A stretch of DNA of 64,000 nucleotides from Chrysaora quinquecirrha (taxonomy: Eukaryota > Cnidaria > Scyphozoa > Semaeostomeae > Pelagiidae): the NCBI GenBank assembly GCA_014526335.1, contig JACTAT010000024.1, forward strand, positions 944,673 to 1,008,672, in the 5' to 3' direction. Positions 10,862 through 22,773 of the stretch are shown piece by piece (position 1 is the first letter of the stretch; each line of letters begins with the position of its first letter). The notes under the pieces were generated by a model that was given only the letters and a program-made list of their open reading frames with translations, had not been told where the DNA came from and made no database searches. The position numbers and the translations under genes are program-made.

Positions 10862-11085
10862 ACTTTCCTCTTCTTTTTCTCAACCAAAAGCGTGTCTTCG
10901 TTGATTTTAATTACTCCGTAAAAGTTTGGATTTCTTACCCATTTCCTCAAGACTTCTCCATCAGTACAGATTTCAAAATGTCCATGATTTCGAACATTTT
11001 CCATCGTCTTCCCGAACAGGGAATTGTTCATCAACTTGAACAGATCTTTCTCAAAGTTGTTTCTTGCATGTGTTCTCTTCATGGT
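10862..11085 (-). pseudogene. Family-B DNA polymerase, motif-B fragment
   Basis: Middle portion of the polymerase interrupted by the Penelope-like element. It shows N-N-F-E-K-D-L-F-K-L-M-N-N-S-L-F-G-K-T (motif B with K-x3-N-S-x-Y/F-G), then W-V-R-N-P-N-F-Y-G-V and L-L-V-E-K-K-K. The upstream side stops abruptly at 11085 in minisatellite DNA; the expected preceding segment is not found until about 12690. A sister copy at 23508-23960 retains that missing neighbouring sequence. Confidence 0.82.
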
Positions 11086-11420
11086 TCATGGCCATCAGGT
11101 AATCACCAATTTCAATATTGGAGATATCGTTCTCCGTGGCGGAAGTTACTGAGTATAAGGTCATCCTTAATGTTTTTAATGTTTTTTGGAGATATCGTTC
11201 TCCGCAGCGGAGGTCAATGGCCTCGGGTAATCATCAATTCATTATTGGAGATATCTTTCTCCCTGGCAGAGGTTGATGGCCTCAGGTAATCATCAATTTC
11301 AATATTGGAGATATCGTTCTCCGTGGCGGAGGTTAATGGCTGTCAGGTCATCCTCAGTCTTAATGTTTTTTGGAGATATTGTTCTCCTTCTGCACTAAAG
11401 CTTTGTACCGTTCAAATATG
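11083..11420. repeat. Minisatellite, ~60-65-bp unit with internal hairpin
   Basis: About five degenerate copies built around ATTGGAGATATCGTTCTCC and GGCGGAGGTTAATGGC. The first word is itself a hairpin (GGAGA / TCTCC arms). The array abuts the truncated polymerase fragment. Confidence 0.8.
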
Positions 11421-11639
11421 TTCCTGTGTATGTGTATATTTTCTCTCGCTTCTGTAATTCTTTTACGTGTGTCTGTTTTTTCCTGTTGCTGCTTTCGGGA
11501 GCACTGTCTCTTCATTTTATTCTGCGCTTTAGCTTTTCTCTAGGTTTTTTCAGTTTGGTGGGCATCTGTTCTTACAGCTCTGGTCACTATTCTGGACTAC
11601 TCCCGATGGGAGTTACCATAAAAGTATGTTTAAGAGGTT

Positions 11640-11915
11640 AATGGCCGTCAGGTCATCCTCAATGTTAACGATTGGCGGAGGTTGTTAAGACCGGTTGGTC
11701 TTCCTCAACGCTATTTATTGAATGAGGTTGTTAAGACCGGTTGGTCTTCCTCAAAGTTATTGATTGGCGGAGGTTTAAAAGACCGGTTGGTCTTCCTCAA
11801 TGTTAATGATTGGCGGAGGTTATTAAGACCGGTTGGTCTTCCTCAATGTTAATGCTTGGCGAGGTTATAAAGACCGGTTGGTCTTCCTCAAAGTTAATGT
11901 TTGGAGATATCGTTC
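11640..11915. repeat. Minisatellite, ~46-bp unit containing AAGACCGGTTGGTCTT
   Basis: Five copies of AAGACCGGTTGGTCTT (6-base arms, GGTT loop), each followed by CCTCAA and a GATTGGCGGAGG-like spacer. The GCGGAGGT words tie it to the array at 11083-11420, so the two may be variants of one satellite family. Confidence 0.85.
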
Positions 11916-12689
11916 TCAGTGGTGGAGGTAATGTATATGGTTTGTATAATACACACTTCTCAGGTTATGCGCGCTTTTTGGATGCCGTCGTCAGTCGTCG
12001 TCGATGGTATTCCTTTCACGGGCGCATTTGCTTTGCTGGCAGCCGCTATGATGAAAGTTGTGGAGGCGTAAACGCACAGATCTTTGATTGAGGCTTCAGC
12101 CGATGATGTGCAGATCTTTGGTGCTGCGCAGGTGTTCTTTCTCTTGGGCCAGTTTAGGATGCGTTGCTTGGTGGTGTTTTCTCGCTTCCTCTGCCTTTGC
12201 TTTGGGGGTTGGGGAGCTTCGCTCTTGGCGGAAAAACTTCGTTTCTTCGTCAACCCCCAGAAGCGAAGGGCATTTTGGCATTGGGCTGGCACACTGACCG
12301 CCCATTCTGAAGTTCCGATGATGAGAAAAACATCACCAGATCTCAGTTGATAGACAATGGTGGCTACACAGCGCTGAGGGACTTCTTTTGCATAGCCAAT
12401 TGCTATTTCTTCCATGCCGTTATTGCCTTCCCTGGAACAAATATTAAGGCACGACTAAATGCAATTTATTCGGGTTTAATATGTGACAGGGGCTTTGCCC
12501 TCTTGCATCGCATTAGAGGTAGAGAAGCTTTTGAGGTGTCTCATGATTGGTGGAAGCTTTTTCATACAAAGCGATTCCTTATACAGCAGTGTTGCTATGG
12601 TGAATCGGGTTAACTCGTGCGTTTAAAATTTGGCGGCTATAAATTTTGCCACGCGGTCTCTGCTTATCATTAAAATTGAACATGAACTG
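11916..12689. other. GC-richer stretch, coding status unclear
   Basis: Less AT-rich than its surroundings. Both strands stay open for 70-150 codons around 11960-12415, which is what GC-rich DNA does by chance; no family signature is visible on either strand. It lies between two polymerase fragments in place of the expected polymerase sequence. Confidence 0.35.
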
Positions 12690-12890
12690 TGAACGGAGAA
12701 CGTTTCAAGGTGCTTGACAAGCAGACTTCGGTGTTGACTTAAACTTTTTCCATTGAAAAGTTCTTTGTGAGTGTTCTTTTGATGTTCTGATAGCATGTCT
12801 TCTTGAACTTGTAATCTTTGCGGCTCCAATGGTAGATCTGCATGATGATCTTGTAACTCGGCTGGATATTCCAAATCAACTTGCAGAAAT
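12690..12890 (-). pseudogene. Family-B DNA polymerase, motif-A-region fragment
   Basis: Shows V-D-L-E-Y-P-A-E-L, the D-L-E-Y-P form of polymerase motif A found in Polinton-type enzymes, followed by L-P-L-E-P-Q-R-L-Q-V and M-L-S-E-H-Q. This region precedes motif B in the protein, and its strand and position agree with the fragment at 10862-11085. The 1.6 kb between them is foreign or rearranged DNA. The frame decays after the H-Q-K stretch near 12770. The sequence GGAAAAAGTTTAAG..CAACACC is shared with the second polymerase copy near 23950. Confidence 0.72.
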
Positions 12891-13106
12891 TTTGATGTTT
12901 TGGCGGAATTTTTTTAGCTTATCTTCAATAAAATAAGTGTTTTGTGCCATTTATATTTCATTGTTGATGTGGCCAGCCACATCAGCCTTTCTTTCAGGAT
13001 GCAAACTGTGCACTATGGTCATTTATTACATTTTTTTGATTGCCTTTGACCAATAGCCGACCTTTGACCTTTCCTTCAGGATCTTTTCTACTTCAAGATC
13101 AAACAT

Positions 13107-13607
13107 TTAAGAGTCGTCAATCCCTGGCTTTTTCTCTTTTTGAAATTGACTGAGCCATTTCTCATTTAGTTCTTTTGTATTGAAAATAAAAACAATATTT
13201 TCTTCTTGCGAGTCAGCATAACTAATTATTCTTTTTAATTGGGAAACATAAAGAGACGCATCTCTCTCTTTTTTCAATCTACCATCAAATGTCTTGAATG
13301 CTCGAAATATTGTTTTATCAGAAAAAGAGTCAGTCAAATCATCTTCTTCTAATTCCTCGTACTTGCTTGAAATGCTCGACTCCTCTGCATACTTTTGCTC
13401 TTCAGCAGACTCGTCAATGCTACTTTTCATTGGTTTTTTGACAATGCTTTCTTTGCCCAATGTGTCTTTTAGACTTGCTGACGGTTCATCAGGTCCAAAA
13501 AGAACAGTTTCTTTAAATATCTTGGAAGCAGTTAAAATCATGTTCAAATTCTCTTTGTCCTTTATGCAGTTTGTTTGAGACGGATAGTTCGCTAGTATTT
13601 GCACCAC
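13107..13607 (-). CDS. Unrecognised 166-aa charged protein, possibly a transposon exon
   Basis: Open frame with plausible protein composition: an acidic, serine-rich middle (E-E-L-E-E-D-D-L-T-D-S-F-S) and a mixed C-terminus containing a D-A-S-L-Y-V-S-Q-L-K-R-I-I-S-Y-A-D stretch. That stretch vaguely recalls the core-binding helices of tyrosine recombinases, but I would not assign a family. No start context or neighbours help; it may be a fragment. Confidence 0.3.
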   Translation of the reverse strand: MVQILANYPSQTNCIKDKENLNMILTASKIFKETVLFGPDEPSASLKDTLGKESIVKKPMKSSIDESAEEQKYAEESSISSKYEELEEDDLTDSFSDKTIFRAFKTFDGRLKKERDASLYVSQLKRIISYADSQEENIVFIFNTKELNEKWLSQFQKEKKPGIDDS

Positions 13608-14870
13608 AGCTTGGCATGTACTTACTGGGTATATTCTTTTCGCATATTTTTGGAAAAGAGTATGATTGTTGTTGGGATTATTTGTACTTAAGCATTACAA
13701 AATTCATACCGGATAATGGAAACCTGAAGTGAAAAGGGGAAACTGTATCATAGTTGTTGTTTTGTGTCTCACTTTATACTTAATCCTTGTAGCCTCTTAG
13801 TCCCAGGGGTTTCTAAACTTTTCACAAAAAGGCATGTGTAGTTTCTTACAGATCTAAACTTTCCTGGGTTGTTGTGCGATGACAGTAGAAACGTTTGCTC
13901 CTGCTTTTGTTCCGTGATTGTAAAACGTATAGGGTTATGTGTCTAGAAAGAAGTGTGCCCCTAGTTACCATTTCGTCACAAGTCTGCAGTCTTTATAAAA
14001 TGTTTTGGAGTGATTTTTTGTGAGTTTTTAGAGGGTGCACTCAAAACAATCGGTGATTTGCTCCTCGCTTCATTGGATGGCAAATCTGTGATGCCCTTGT
14101 TAGATTGTTAACAGTTAGATATTTCATTGTCCTGTCTCGTTTGACATGCTGTATTTATGGAATATTTAATGTAACGTTATAGTGTAACCAGCCCTGAATT
14201 ATGAAAGACGATTAATGAGAGCGGACACTGTCAATAGAAATAGGTGTTTACAGTTTAGATTTTAACTTCAAAGATGGAATTCCAGTTTGATGTAACGTAA
14301 ATTATAAACGCAAATATCAATTGGAAATACTGTAGCATGGAAACAGAAGGTTGAGTCTTGGGGGCATCATGCAAAGATATAGCAGTAGAAGTGGATATAA
14401 CTACAGCTTGACATTGAAAAATGTTAGCGCACGGTTCGCTTGCTCCTGACATTTAACCTTCAGTTACAAATGATATTATAAAAACATTGTTGTTATGGTA
14501 TGTGAGTGTAACTCGCCCGTGGCAGATGCATTCTCTTTAATATCGGCCTATTAGTTGACAATTTGAAAACTACTAACTGTGTTGTTGTTTTATATCGCAG
14601 ACCTTGAAATTGGTCAAATTGAGAACAATGATGTTTTCTGTTTGAATTAATAGAGCAAGAGTTAGGCAAGGAAAGGAATGGTGCACCTATTTTCTCCACC
14701 CAACTCTGTATTTTTTGCTGATGTGGATGCAGTGGTAGAAAATGCTATGGATCCGCGCGAAGGTAAGCTGCCTGCTGGATAGTAGACAAAGGACAAGAAA
14801 CAAGGCTGGTGAAACACTAATAGGTATGTTTTGAGTGAACGACTAACACAGCAATATAATACAAATAAAG
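13608..14870. other. No gene recognised
   Basis: Short frames on both strands without family signatures. I see no tandem or inverted repeat long enough to name. Confidence 0.5.
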
Positions 14871-14874
14871 TAAA

Positions 14875-16060
14875 CAAGAAATTGCACCCCCATGAAATAG
14901 TGTAGCCGATGCCAAGAAAATGTTTCTGATGGCTGCAGTTATACTTGATTGCTCGGTCTTTCGTATTTTTGTTTCATAATTCTTACTTTTTGCAGGTCTA
15001 AGAAGAAGGAAAGGCACAGCCATGGAATAGTGCAGCAAATGCCAAATCAAATATGAGCATGGCCTAGCACTACTAAGTGATGTGAGTGAATTAATAAATA
15101 TTAATATGAATTAAGTAAACAAGAAAAGTCACCGCAACAAAATAGCCCTTTAAAGGCCTGGTTACACTATTAGATATTCCATTAGCTATTTACCAGACAT
15201 ACCAAAAATATCATGTCGATTAGATATCTAACAGTGTAACATGCCATTAGATATTCGACGAGGGATTAAAAAGAAGGAAAAACATATCTAATCAAGCTGG
15301 GAATAAAATAAAATCGATTTGATTTTATTCTGAATATCTAATGTAAAAGGATGCAGACATAAAGATGCCGACTGTCTGATGACGTAATGACATGCAAGTT
15401 TTGAAGTAAAAGTGGACTTTTCAGGCCATTTCTTGTATTTTATATATACGAAAACTGCAGTTTACCAATTTACATCGGGAATATTATTAATGTTTTACCA
15501 AAATTAAAAGAAAAACTGTATGGAACAGTGTGTTGAAAGCACTGAAAAAGCCAAACTTGGAAAAGTAGACTTGCAACATGTTTTTTACACTTATTTCTGG
15601 TTTCATTTTCGATAGTGGAGAGAAACATGCTTAAATATATCAAATTTAAAAAAAACGCCTTTCCTCTACTCAGATGCGTATTTACTGAATTTAGGCAGTG
15701 GCAAAATGAATGGAAAATCAAATGGACTCGTTACACTGTTAGATATTCCAATAGACATTATTTCTTGTTTTAGATACTCTACTCTATATATGGAATATCT
15801 AATGGAATTGGCCTTAAGAAAAAGCAATAGAAGAATTAAATATGTACAAAGGTTCATCTCAAAGTTTCCTAGACATTTGATGGTAAATGGCCATCTTGGA
15901 ACAAAAATGTTTCTGATTCCCGCAGTAATGCTGGAATGTATTGGCCTGTCGTATTTGGTCTTATACTTCTCTTTTTCTCCAGGCTTATCACTCCAGTCTA
16001 TTTCATCTGGATGTTTCTTCGGGAAATACTTGCACGATGTAGTTGCACGGTTCACAGCTA
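14875..16060. repeat. Duplicated exon-like segment plus TTAGATATTCC-type inverted repeats
   Basis: Two related minus-strand segments, about 14920-15000 and 15895-15985, both encode a 'SSITAxIRNIF' peptide preceded by a K-Y-x-T-K-like stretch. They look like copies of one exon or repeat. Between them lie inverted copies of TTACACTRTTAGATAT (15162-15178 and 15224-15241), with further related words at 15730 and 15790, typical of small MITE-like elements. I could not name the source gene. Confidence 0.35.
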
Positions 16061-16581
16061 GGCCTTTTCAAATCCCTTTTCTGCAATGCCACGAAGTTTA
16101 CAAGATGTACACTGTTTGAAGGTCCTGAATGAGACCATCGGTCCAGGAAGTGTTCTGCACAGCTTCATGATATCTTGGGTGTTCCTAATAAAATGAAACG
16201 TGTATTCCGATATCAGTTTGTGGTATTTCTGCTTCCATTACTGGTTGTGATATAGTGGCTACATACTGTGGTAGAAGAGGAAGAATATTTGAGTAAATTG
16301 TCAACAAAGAAGATAGACAGGATTCATGGTTATACAAAAACAAGAGTGTGTTGTCAAAATTCACTAGCAAGAGGTATGTCTGTAGCATATCAGAGTGAAG
16401 GAGTGAAGGAGTAACTAAGTTCCAATTTGTACCCAAGAAATTTTCTACTTTCCCTACAAATATCCGTGGAAATTAGATATTGCTTGCTGTTAGCCATTTT
16501 TTCAAAGCTCAAAATGTCATTGTCACAAAGTCTGAAAGAAAGATGCAACTCAAATAAATAAAAGAACATGCTATCATCATT

Positions 16582-17938
16582 TCAAGTCCATACCTCTGCT
16601 ACTATTTCTTTCTGAGAGTTAGCCCATTCCACAAACTGTATGCCAGGTCTAAGGCTTTGTTGGCTAACTTGCAGACCAGGCTTGGTGAGCTCTGTACGAG
16701 ACAGCAGGGCCCCAAGTATGTGGTTGAAAATATGCAATGCAACAGCAACTCGTTGTATGATGTCGATACTTTTGGACTTAGAAGTCGGCTGCCCACGACA
16801 AATAGCATGGTTCACTTCAGCAATAAAGGTATCATTTATTGCCTGCAACATCTCAGTGGTGTCAGCGTCAAACTCGTATATTAGCTCCAGGTCGCTCATC
16901 CTTCTCATGGCAATAAAGACATCAGTGAAACTCGTGACAGGACTATCCTGCAACTGCTGTCTAGCCTCAACAGTTTCTGCCGCTGTAGGTCTGAAGCACA
17001 CAGGAGACACCAAGATGAGTCGATCAAACAAGCCATTGCCCTGGTCCAGCTGTGCAGCAATTCTGGTTGCAAATAGTGGCTGAAGAGAGCCCAATATGCT
17101 AAACGGGGTTTGTGTTGGTATATAGAAAAGAAGGAACACATTTTAGCTCTTCTAGGCTGGGGTATGTAGTAATCTTTTATAACTTTAAACGAATAGTGCT
17201 CTCCAACAGCAAATAGTATTTCATTACCTTAAATATAGGAAAAGTAGTTTGTAGAACTTCCAAACTTAGACAGTGTTTTTCCCTGCATTTGCAATGTGAG
17301 TGCTAACGTGTTGCTTCATCTTCTCAGGACAACAAATACATATGGGCATTTAGTGCAACAACACGGGAATAATTTTAACACAGATATCTCAGAAAGCAAT
17401 GAAAAAGGTATGTACTTAGAATTTACCTCTCTATCATTGATGCATGCAAACTGGAATGTGGATTTCTCTCCGGTGAACATCTGACACAGCAACTGAGCAT
17501 CTCCTGAACCAGTGTCTTCATCAGATTTGAGAAGCTTGCTCACCAATCCAAAGATCTCTGATGACACCACGTATGCCATTTTATGCGTGGAGAAAAACTT
17601 GGTGAGTCCAGAGGACGTACATGTTCCAATTCGAGGAGTTCCCCAGTCAAAATCAGCTACCAAAGCGTCAACAGGTTGAACAGCGCACTCTTCAACTGCT
17701 TGTTATTTGCCATCTTCTTCACAAATGCCAAGACAGGAGGACCCAGCAAGTCCTCAAAAGGATCAGGCAATTCTATAAGTCGTTTTTGTAGGTTTGACCA
17801 AGCAGTCTTTCGTTGTTTCTTGATTTTTCTAAGGTGCTCAGAACTCATGGCGAGAAATCTGCAATTGAACACAACATTGATGTTAGCGTCAAGCGTTAGG
17901 AACCTGTTTAAGAATTCCTCCAAAAGGTATTTAGACAT
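16582..17938 (-). pseudogene. DUF3987-like protein pseudogene with at least one intron
   Basis: Three minus-strand pieces read as consecutive parts of one protein. 17657-17938 includes E-L-P-D-P-F-E-D-L-L-G-P-P-V. 17428-17655 has A-D-F-D-W-G-T-P-R-I, S-S-E-I-F-G-L-V and S-D-E-D-T-G-S-G. 16582-17139 has T-P-F-S-I-L-G-S-L-Q-P and G-N-G-L-F-D-R-L-I-L-V. The order 'target-specific loop, acidic box, TPFSILG, GLxDRL' matches DUF3987-type proteins associated with mobile-element primase/helicase regions. A donor GAG|GTAAAT near 17427 supports an intron; no clean acceptor is seen before 17139. A frameshift near 17690 joins the first two pieces. Function is unknown; the family call is from memory of the pattern and needs a profile search. 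Confidence 0.45.
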
Positions 17939-20701
17939 ATTAGCGTCCTGTGTATTTTTTCATGCATTTCAGGAGAAAGAAGTTTTAAATGCTCATTTTT
18001 CTTCAACAGGAATCAGAATATCATACCCAGGATATTCCAATGGTCATAATGGGTATGTGAACATGACATATATCTAAAATACGAGGAAAATTGTAAGCGC
18101 TAGGGAAACATGTTTTGGTAAATTTGAGGTCTATTTTGTCTCTTGGTGGAAGCAGTTTGCATTGTACAGTGTGAAATTTATGCATTGTAGCCAATAATTA
18201 GACATTAGGACAATTGCAAGACAAAGTAACTCTAATGACCCCATGTATAAGCAGGATTCTGCAGGCAGGGGAAATCTTAATGTTATAATTAGTTTTGATG
18301 TCCCCATGGGAAGAATAATGGATCTTAGGAAAACAGTCAGAGTTCAATATAATTTTCTTACCTGTGGAATACTTTTGTGAAGTCTGTTCCATATACTAGT
18401 GAATGAATGAATGAAAACATAGATGGATGCATGATAACAAAAAGAATCGGTCAATGAAACCGTAAATGCATTGAGAAGCTAACAAATGAATCCATGCATA
18501 GATCTACAAACGTCACAACGCTTGCCTTTAAAGTAGGGCACACCAATCCAAGGATTGAAATGATTGAAAGTATGAGAAAGAGCCACCTTACTCTATCTTT
18601 ATAAAATATGGGAAAAAGACATTCCAAAATATAGATTTTTTCTTTTAACATCTCCATGTCATTATCCCTATCAGCAAATAATTCTTTACTTTTACTTTTA
18701 ATCGAAAGACTGTGAAATGACAAATATTTTCCCACCGAAATTTCCTGTGAAAATGGCCCCGTGACTTCAAGCCATTGTTATGAACAAATGTTTTGGTTGG
18801 GCCTACAGCCGCTGTTGGCCGCCATTTTTGATGACCGTTCGAATACTTTTGTCCAGTAAGTGTACATTTGAAGACGTAGAGATGAGGGCGCAACGTCACT
18901 TACATATAACAAATAGGAAATACGACAACAATCTGTATACATATTATCGTTTGCCCTATACAGGCCTGCAAGATATCCCTGGACCCGTTATCCCACATAT
19001 ACCAGCCTAGAAATGACTGGCAAAGCTTAACCCCACGGAGTGTGCTTGAGCAGAGATGGAGACACTCTTAGCCAATGCGGCATACAAGCCCACAAAGAAC
19101 AGGTATACCAGTGATGAAAAAAATGTCTCTGTATCTTTGTTGTTCGAATTATATATTCCAGTTTTTGACACAACAACATGCCGAGAAATATTTCACAGAA
19201 TGATTGTTTGTTGTTTTGTTAATGTAGTAAAGCAAGGGACAACGTACGTAATTTTATTGTGCGGTATATTTAACAATAGGAAAAGATATCAAGGCATTTG
19301 AAAGGCCACTTTGTAACCTAAAAGATGTTTCTTTACCCACAGGATTGTCAATAGAAGAAACACTGTTTTTATTCTACTATGCCCACAGTGTGTACCCTGC
19401 TGAACGTCACAGGTATATTGAAGATGTTGACACCCGTGTTTGCAGCATAGCCCAGGATAGGCTGCTACCCTCACAACCACGCCTCTGATATCTGAATGTG
19501 AGTGTATCACTTCTCAAAATGGCTTACGAGATTCATCTAATGTATATATCTTTGCCTTTTGCGGTCAGATTAATGGCTGTTGTTGAGATATATCAATATG
19601 AAAATGTGACAAATTCTTCACTCTTTCTAAATGTTTGGGAACTAGGGTTAGAAAATGATCTTTCAAAATTAATATAAAGAATACTCAAAGGGGTCTGGAC
19701 AACTATAGTTCTACTTTGAATTATATGTTGCACGAGCAAACGCAGTTGTCTTTCATACGTTTTATTGCATATTCTTACACAGGCGAACTAAGACTTGTGC
19801 AGGTGCACAGTAAATAACATGCAAGGTTTTTTAAGAGATTTAAAAGAGATGTATATGCTTCAGAACATATGTAGGGTTGATGAAGATTTATCATCAAAGT
19901 GCAAGGATTTTTTGAGTAAAAAGTGTAGGAGATTTTATGAGCAATAGACCCCATGCTATATCTATAAGAACCTGCAATAAGTAACGATTCACTTCCATGT
20001 CATCTATGATGTCATCTAAATTTTTCAGGTATTCTTGCTGTGTGTTGCCGTGGATAACTAAATGTTGCTTTGTGCAAGTCAAAGACCTCAAAGGACAATA
20101 ACTGTGCATGAATAATATATGTTCTTAATTGATGTTAGAGGAAATCGACAAGGTTAAAGCTGGCACAGGCCAGTTCCTCCCAGATGCCTATTGACATACT
20201 ATGGATACTATTGACATACTAATAACCTATTGATATTTACTAACAGACAATAAACTGACTCTATTGAGAGAATCATAGCTGTGACTAGCTTGCTTTCCAA
20301 TTTGAATGATTGAGCCACCCATTTTTAAAATGGACTGCCTTGGCCTTGTCGATTCGCTTTCAAGATGTGTTAACATGGAAGTAGGCATAAGAATATCGTT
20401 ATTTGTCTCAAGTAATTGCATAGACATAAACGTAGTCTAGATAGATGACTTAAGGATTCTGAAATGGCTAGAGGACATAATGCCTTGCACTTCCTAATCC
20501 GCACGGTACGGCTATAGCAACTGGTTTTCTAAACAAAACCTTTTATTAGAAAAGAACCAAGGCCCTGAAAAGCAACAAGAAGTCAAAACTTTTTATCACA
20601 TGATTTTCTTGTAAAGATTTAAGATCTGTACACTCTTTCAACAGAAAGGGGCATTGCATTGCTTAATGAGTCTCGTTACACACAACAGTGTGATATCTCA
20701 A
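17939..20701. other. No gene recognised
   Basis: Many short frames on both strands, none with a domain or family signature, no long repeat and no RNA gene that I can support. Confidence 0.5.
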
Positions 20702-21107
20702 GGGGGTACTCATATATCTAACGATAGGGATGCTCAGGCTACTTTTTTGGGTCTAAAATTGCAGTAAAATTTATTTTTTGGCTCAGTCAATCCCGCAATT
20801 ATTTTTTGGGGTTCATGAAATTCAAAATTATTTTTTTTGGGTCTCCAAAATACAATCATACAGTACAGTAATTAATAAGACAGTAGAATTGATAGTATAT
20901 CATATTATAACAGTTTTTTTGACAAAAAGAAACAGTAGTGTCGTGCTGTCGTCCTAAATTCCTAGGAAAGAGAGAAAGTTGATCACACCCAAAAGGCAAG
21001 CAAAATATGTTTTGGGTCAATTTTCTTGCTTGAAATTATTTTTTTTGGGTTTACGGTTGGCATTTCTGCCTGAGCATACCAATCGTAAAGATATATGAGT
21101 ACCCCCC
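20702..21107. mobile_element. MITE of ~405 bp with GGGGGTACTCATATATCT ends
   Basis: Terminal inverted repeats of about 40 bp: the left end begins GGGGGTACTCATATATCT and continues to ATGCTCAGGC, and the right end carries the complement. Imperfect direct repeats GTGTGATAT / GTGTAATAT lie just outside and may be the target duplication. The interior is T-rich with several TTTTTTGGGTC words and no coding frame. Confidence 0.75.
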
Positions 21108-22589
21108 TGGGTGTAATATACTGTTTTATGAATTGAGCATTGGAAATATGCCTATCGTGGAGAGATTGCAGCAACACCCATTTGTGCTGCCCGACATCTC
21201 CTTGAAGTCCTATCATTTTTTGTCAATTTTCAGCCTTGCGTTCTTTATAAAGGAGATGGTGTTCCTCATAAAAATGAAACATATATTCCGATATCAGGTC
21301 AGCAATAAACGTCTTTGTTGACAAGGAACACCGTAAAAAGAGCTTGAGGCTGAGAATTGCCAAGAAAGTAAGAAACTGTTGGGGCAGTGGTTAGGCTGAG
21401 CTTTTGGAAAAATGAAGGAACAAGGAAAGTTGCTAACAACAACAACAAACTCGTCTTCTCCATAAATTTCATATCGTAAGTAACAACAATAAGATATCAA
21501 CAATAGCAAGAAGCGCCGTGAGTCCAGTAAAACAGATACAGAAAAGAACATTTTATTCCTTATGACACTGGAAAGGAGGAAAAGCTTATTTAAAGATCTT
21601 TTTTCACAATCTTACAACTTGGTTTTGAAATGTAAATTAGTTTGACACGTATGGCAAAAATATTTCTCATACTCTTCTTTTATGAATGGAGATATGGTGG
21701 CTTAAAGAGGCCAAGAATATTTTTAAAATTTGCCTCCCAGCTCTAGCTCATTTTCATTTCGACGTCGTTGAATGTATCCTTATTTGCTAGAGACTCTAAA
21801 CAAACGCAACTTGAGGTAATTACATTCGAAACAGACATTTCGATTGAAATATTAGCATTTCATTACAGAATTCAATGGGAATTCATAAAGACTGATTAAG
21901 AAATATACAGCTGTTCAAAATTCTTTTATCTTCCTGTAAATTATGCTTCATGAGTCGTAATATTCACGAACAAGACAGCAGTCAATGTTGGCCTGGACAA
22001 GAAGGTCTGCAATTTGCATTTTACGTATTTCACAAATAAGGATACTTTCAATCACGCCAAGAGTTCTGAACTGAAACCTAGGCTTCTCTACTCGAATCCT
22101 TTTACTTGCAACATTGTTTGTATTCATGGTCTCAAATTCTACAACTTCCCCTAGTTATTGTTCACTAAAAATCGTCCAACAAGGCATTTAAGATTTTGCG
22201 CAATAAAAAATATACTAAGGAAGAGATAAGGATATTTGACGCGGAAGCCGTCAAAGAAAATAAGGAACTTCAGGCTCAGAGGAAACCTAAGATTCCTTAC
22301 ACGTAGTGTTTTTATATCCAACTTCGCCCAGGTCTAGTTCAAAAAATTGCTTATGTTTGGACCTCTTATGGCCACCTTTTAGTAGCAAAAGTTGGTAAGT
22401 AATTGCTTCATTTTAGCTGTATAATTTGCCCTAAGAATAGTAAAGATGGAACAGAATCGGGATTTGGACCCTGTGGGGGGGTGATCCCTCCTTTTTGAAA
22501 TCTTTGTCGTAGAGCCTCGAGAGTAGGCCCATTCGAAAGCTCTGGTCGAGAAACCTCTGAATCTGTAATTTTTGTTCATCGATCTCAGG

Positions 22590-22760
22590 GTCACGCCCCT
22601 GTGGCAAAGGGTTTTGTACACTCGCTCGCTAAAGGTCACGCCCCTGTGGCAAAGGGTTTTGTACACTTGGTCGCGAAAGGTCATGCCTTTGTGGCAAAGG
22701 GTTTTGTACACTCTCTCGCTGAAGGTCAAGCCCCTGTAACTTTAGGAACTCGCTCCTGTG
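22590..22760. repeat. 45-bp tandem repeat
   Basis: Three to four copies of a unit starting GGTCACGCCCCTGTGGCAAA and ending near CACTCGCTCGCTAAA. Copies differ at a few positions. Confidence 0.85.
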
Positions 22761-22773
22761 GCAAAGGGTTGTG

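Noticed and set aside
11960..12415. 151-codon frame on the minus strand
   Set aside because: Both strands are open here in GC-richer DNA and no family pattern is visible; insufficient to call a gene.
16640..17083. 147-codon plus-strand frame
   Set aside because: Opposite strand of the DUF3987-like pseudogene, whose minus-strand frame carries the recognisable motifs.
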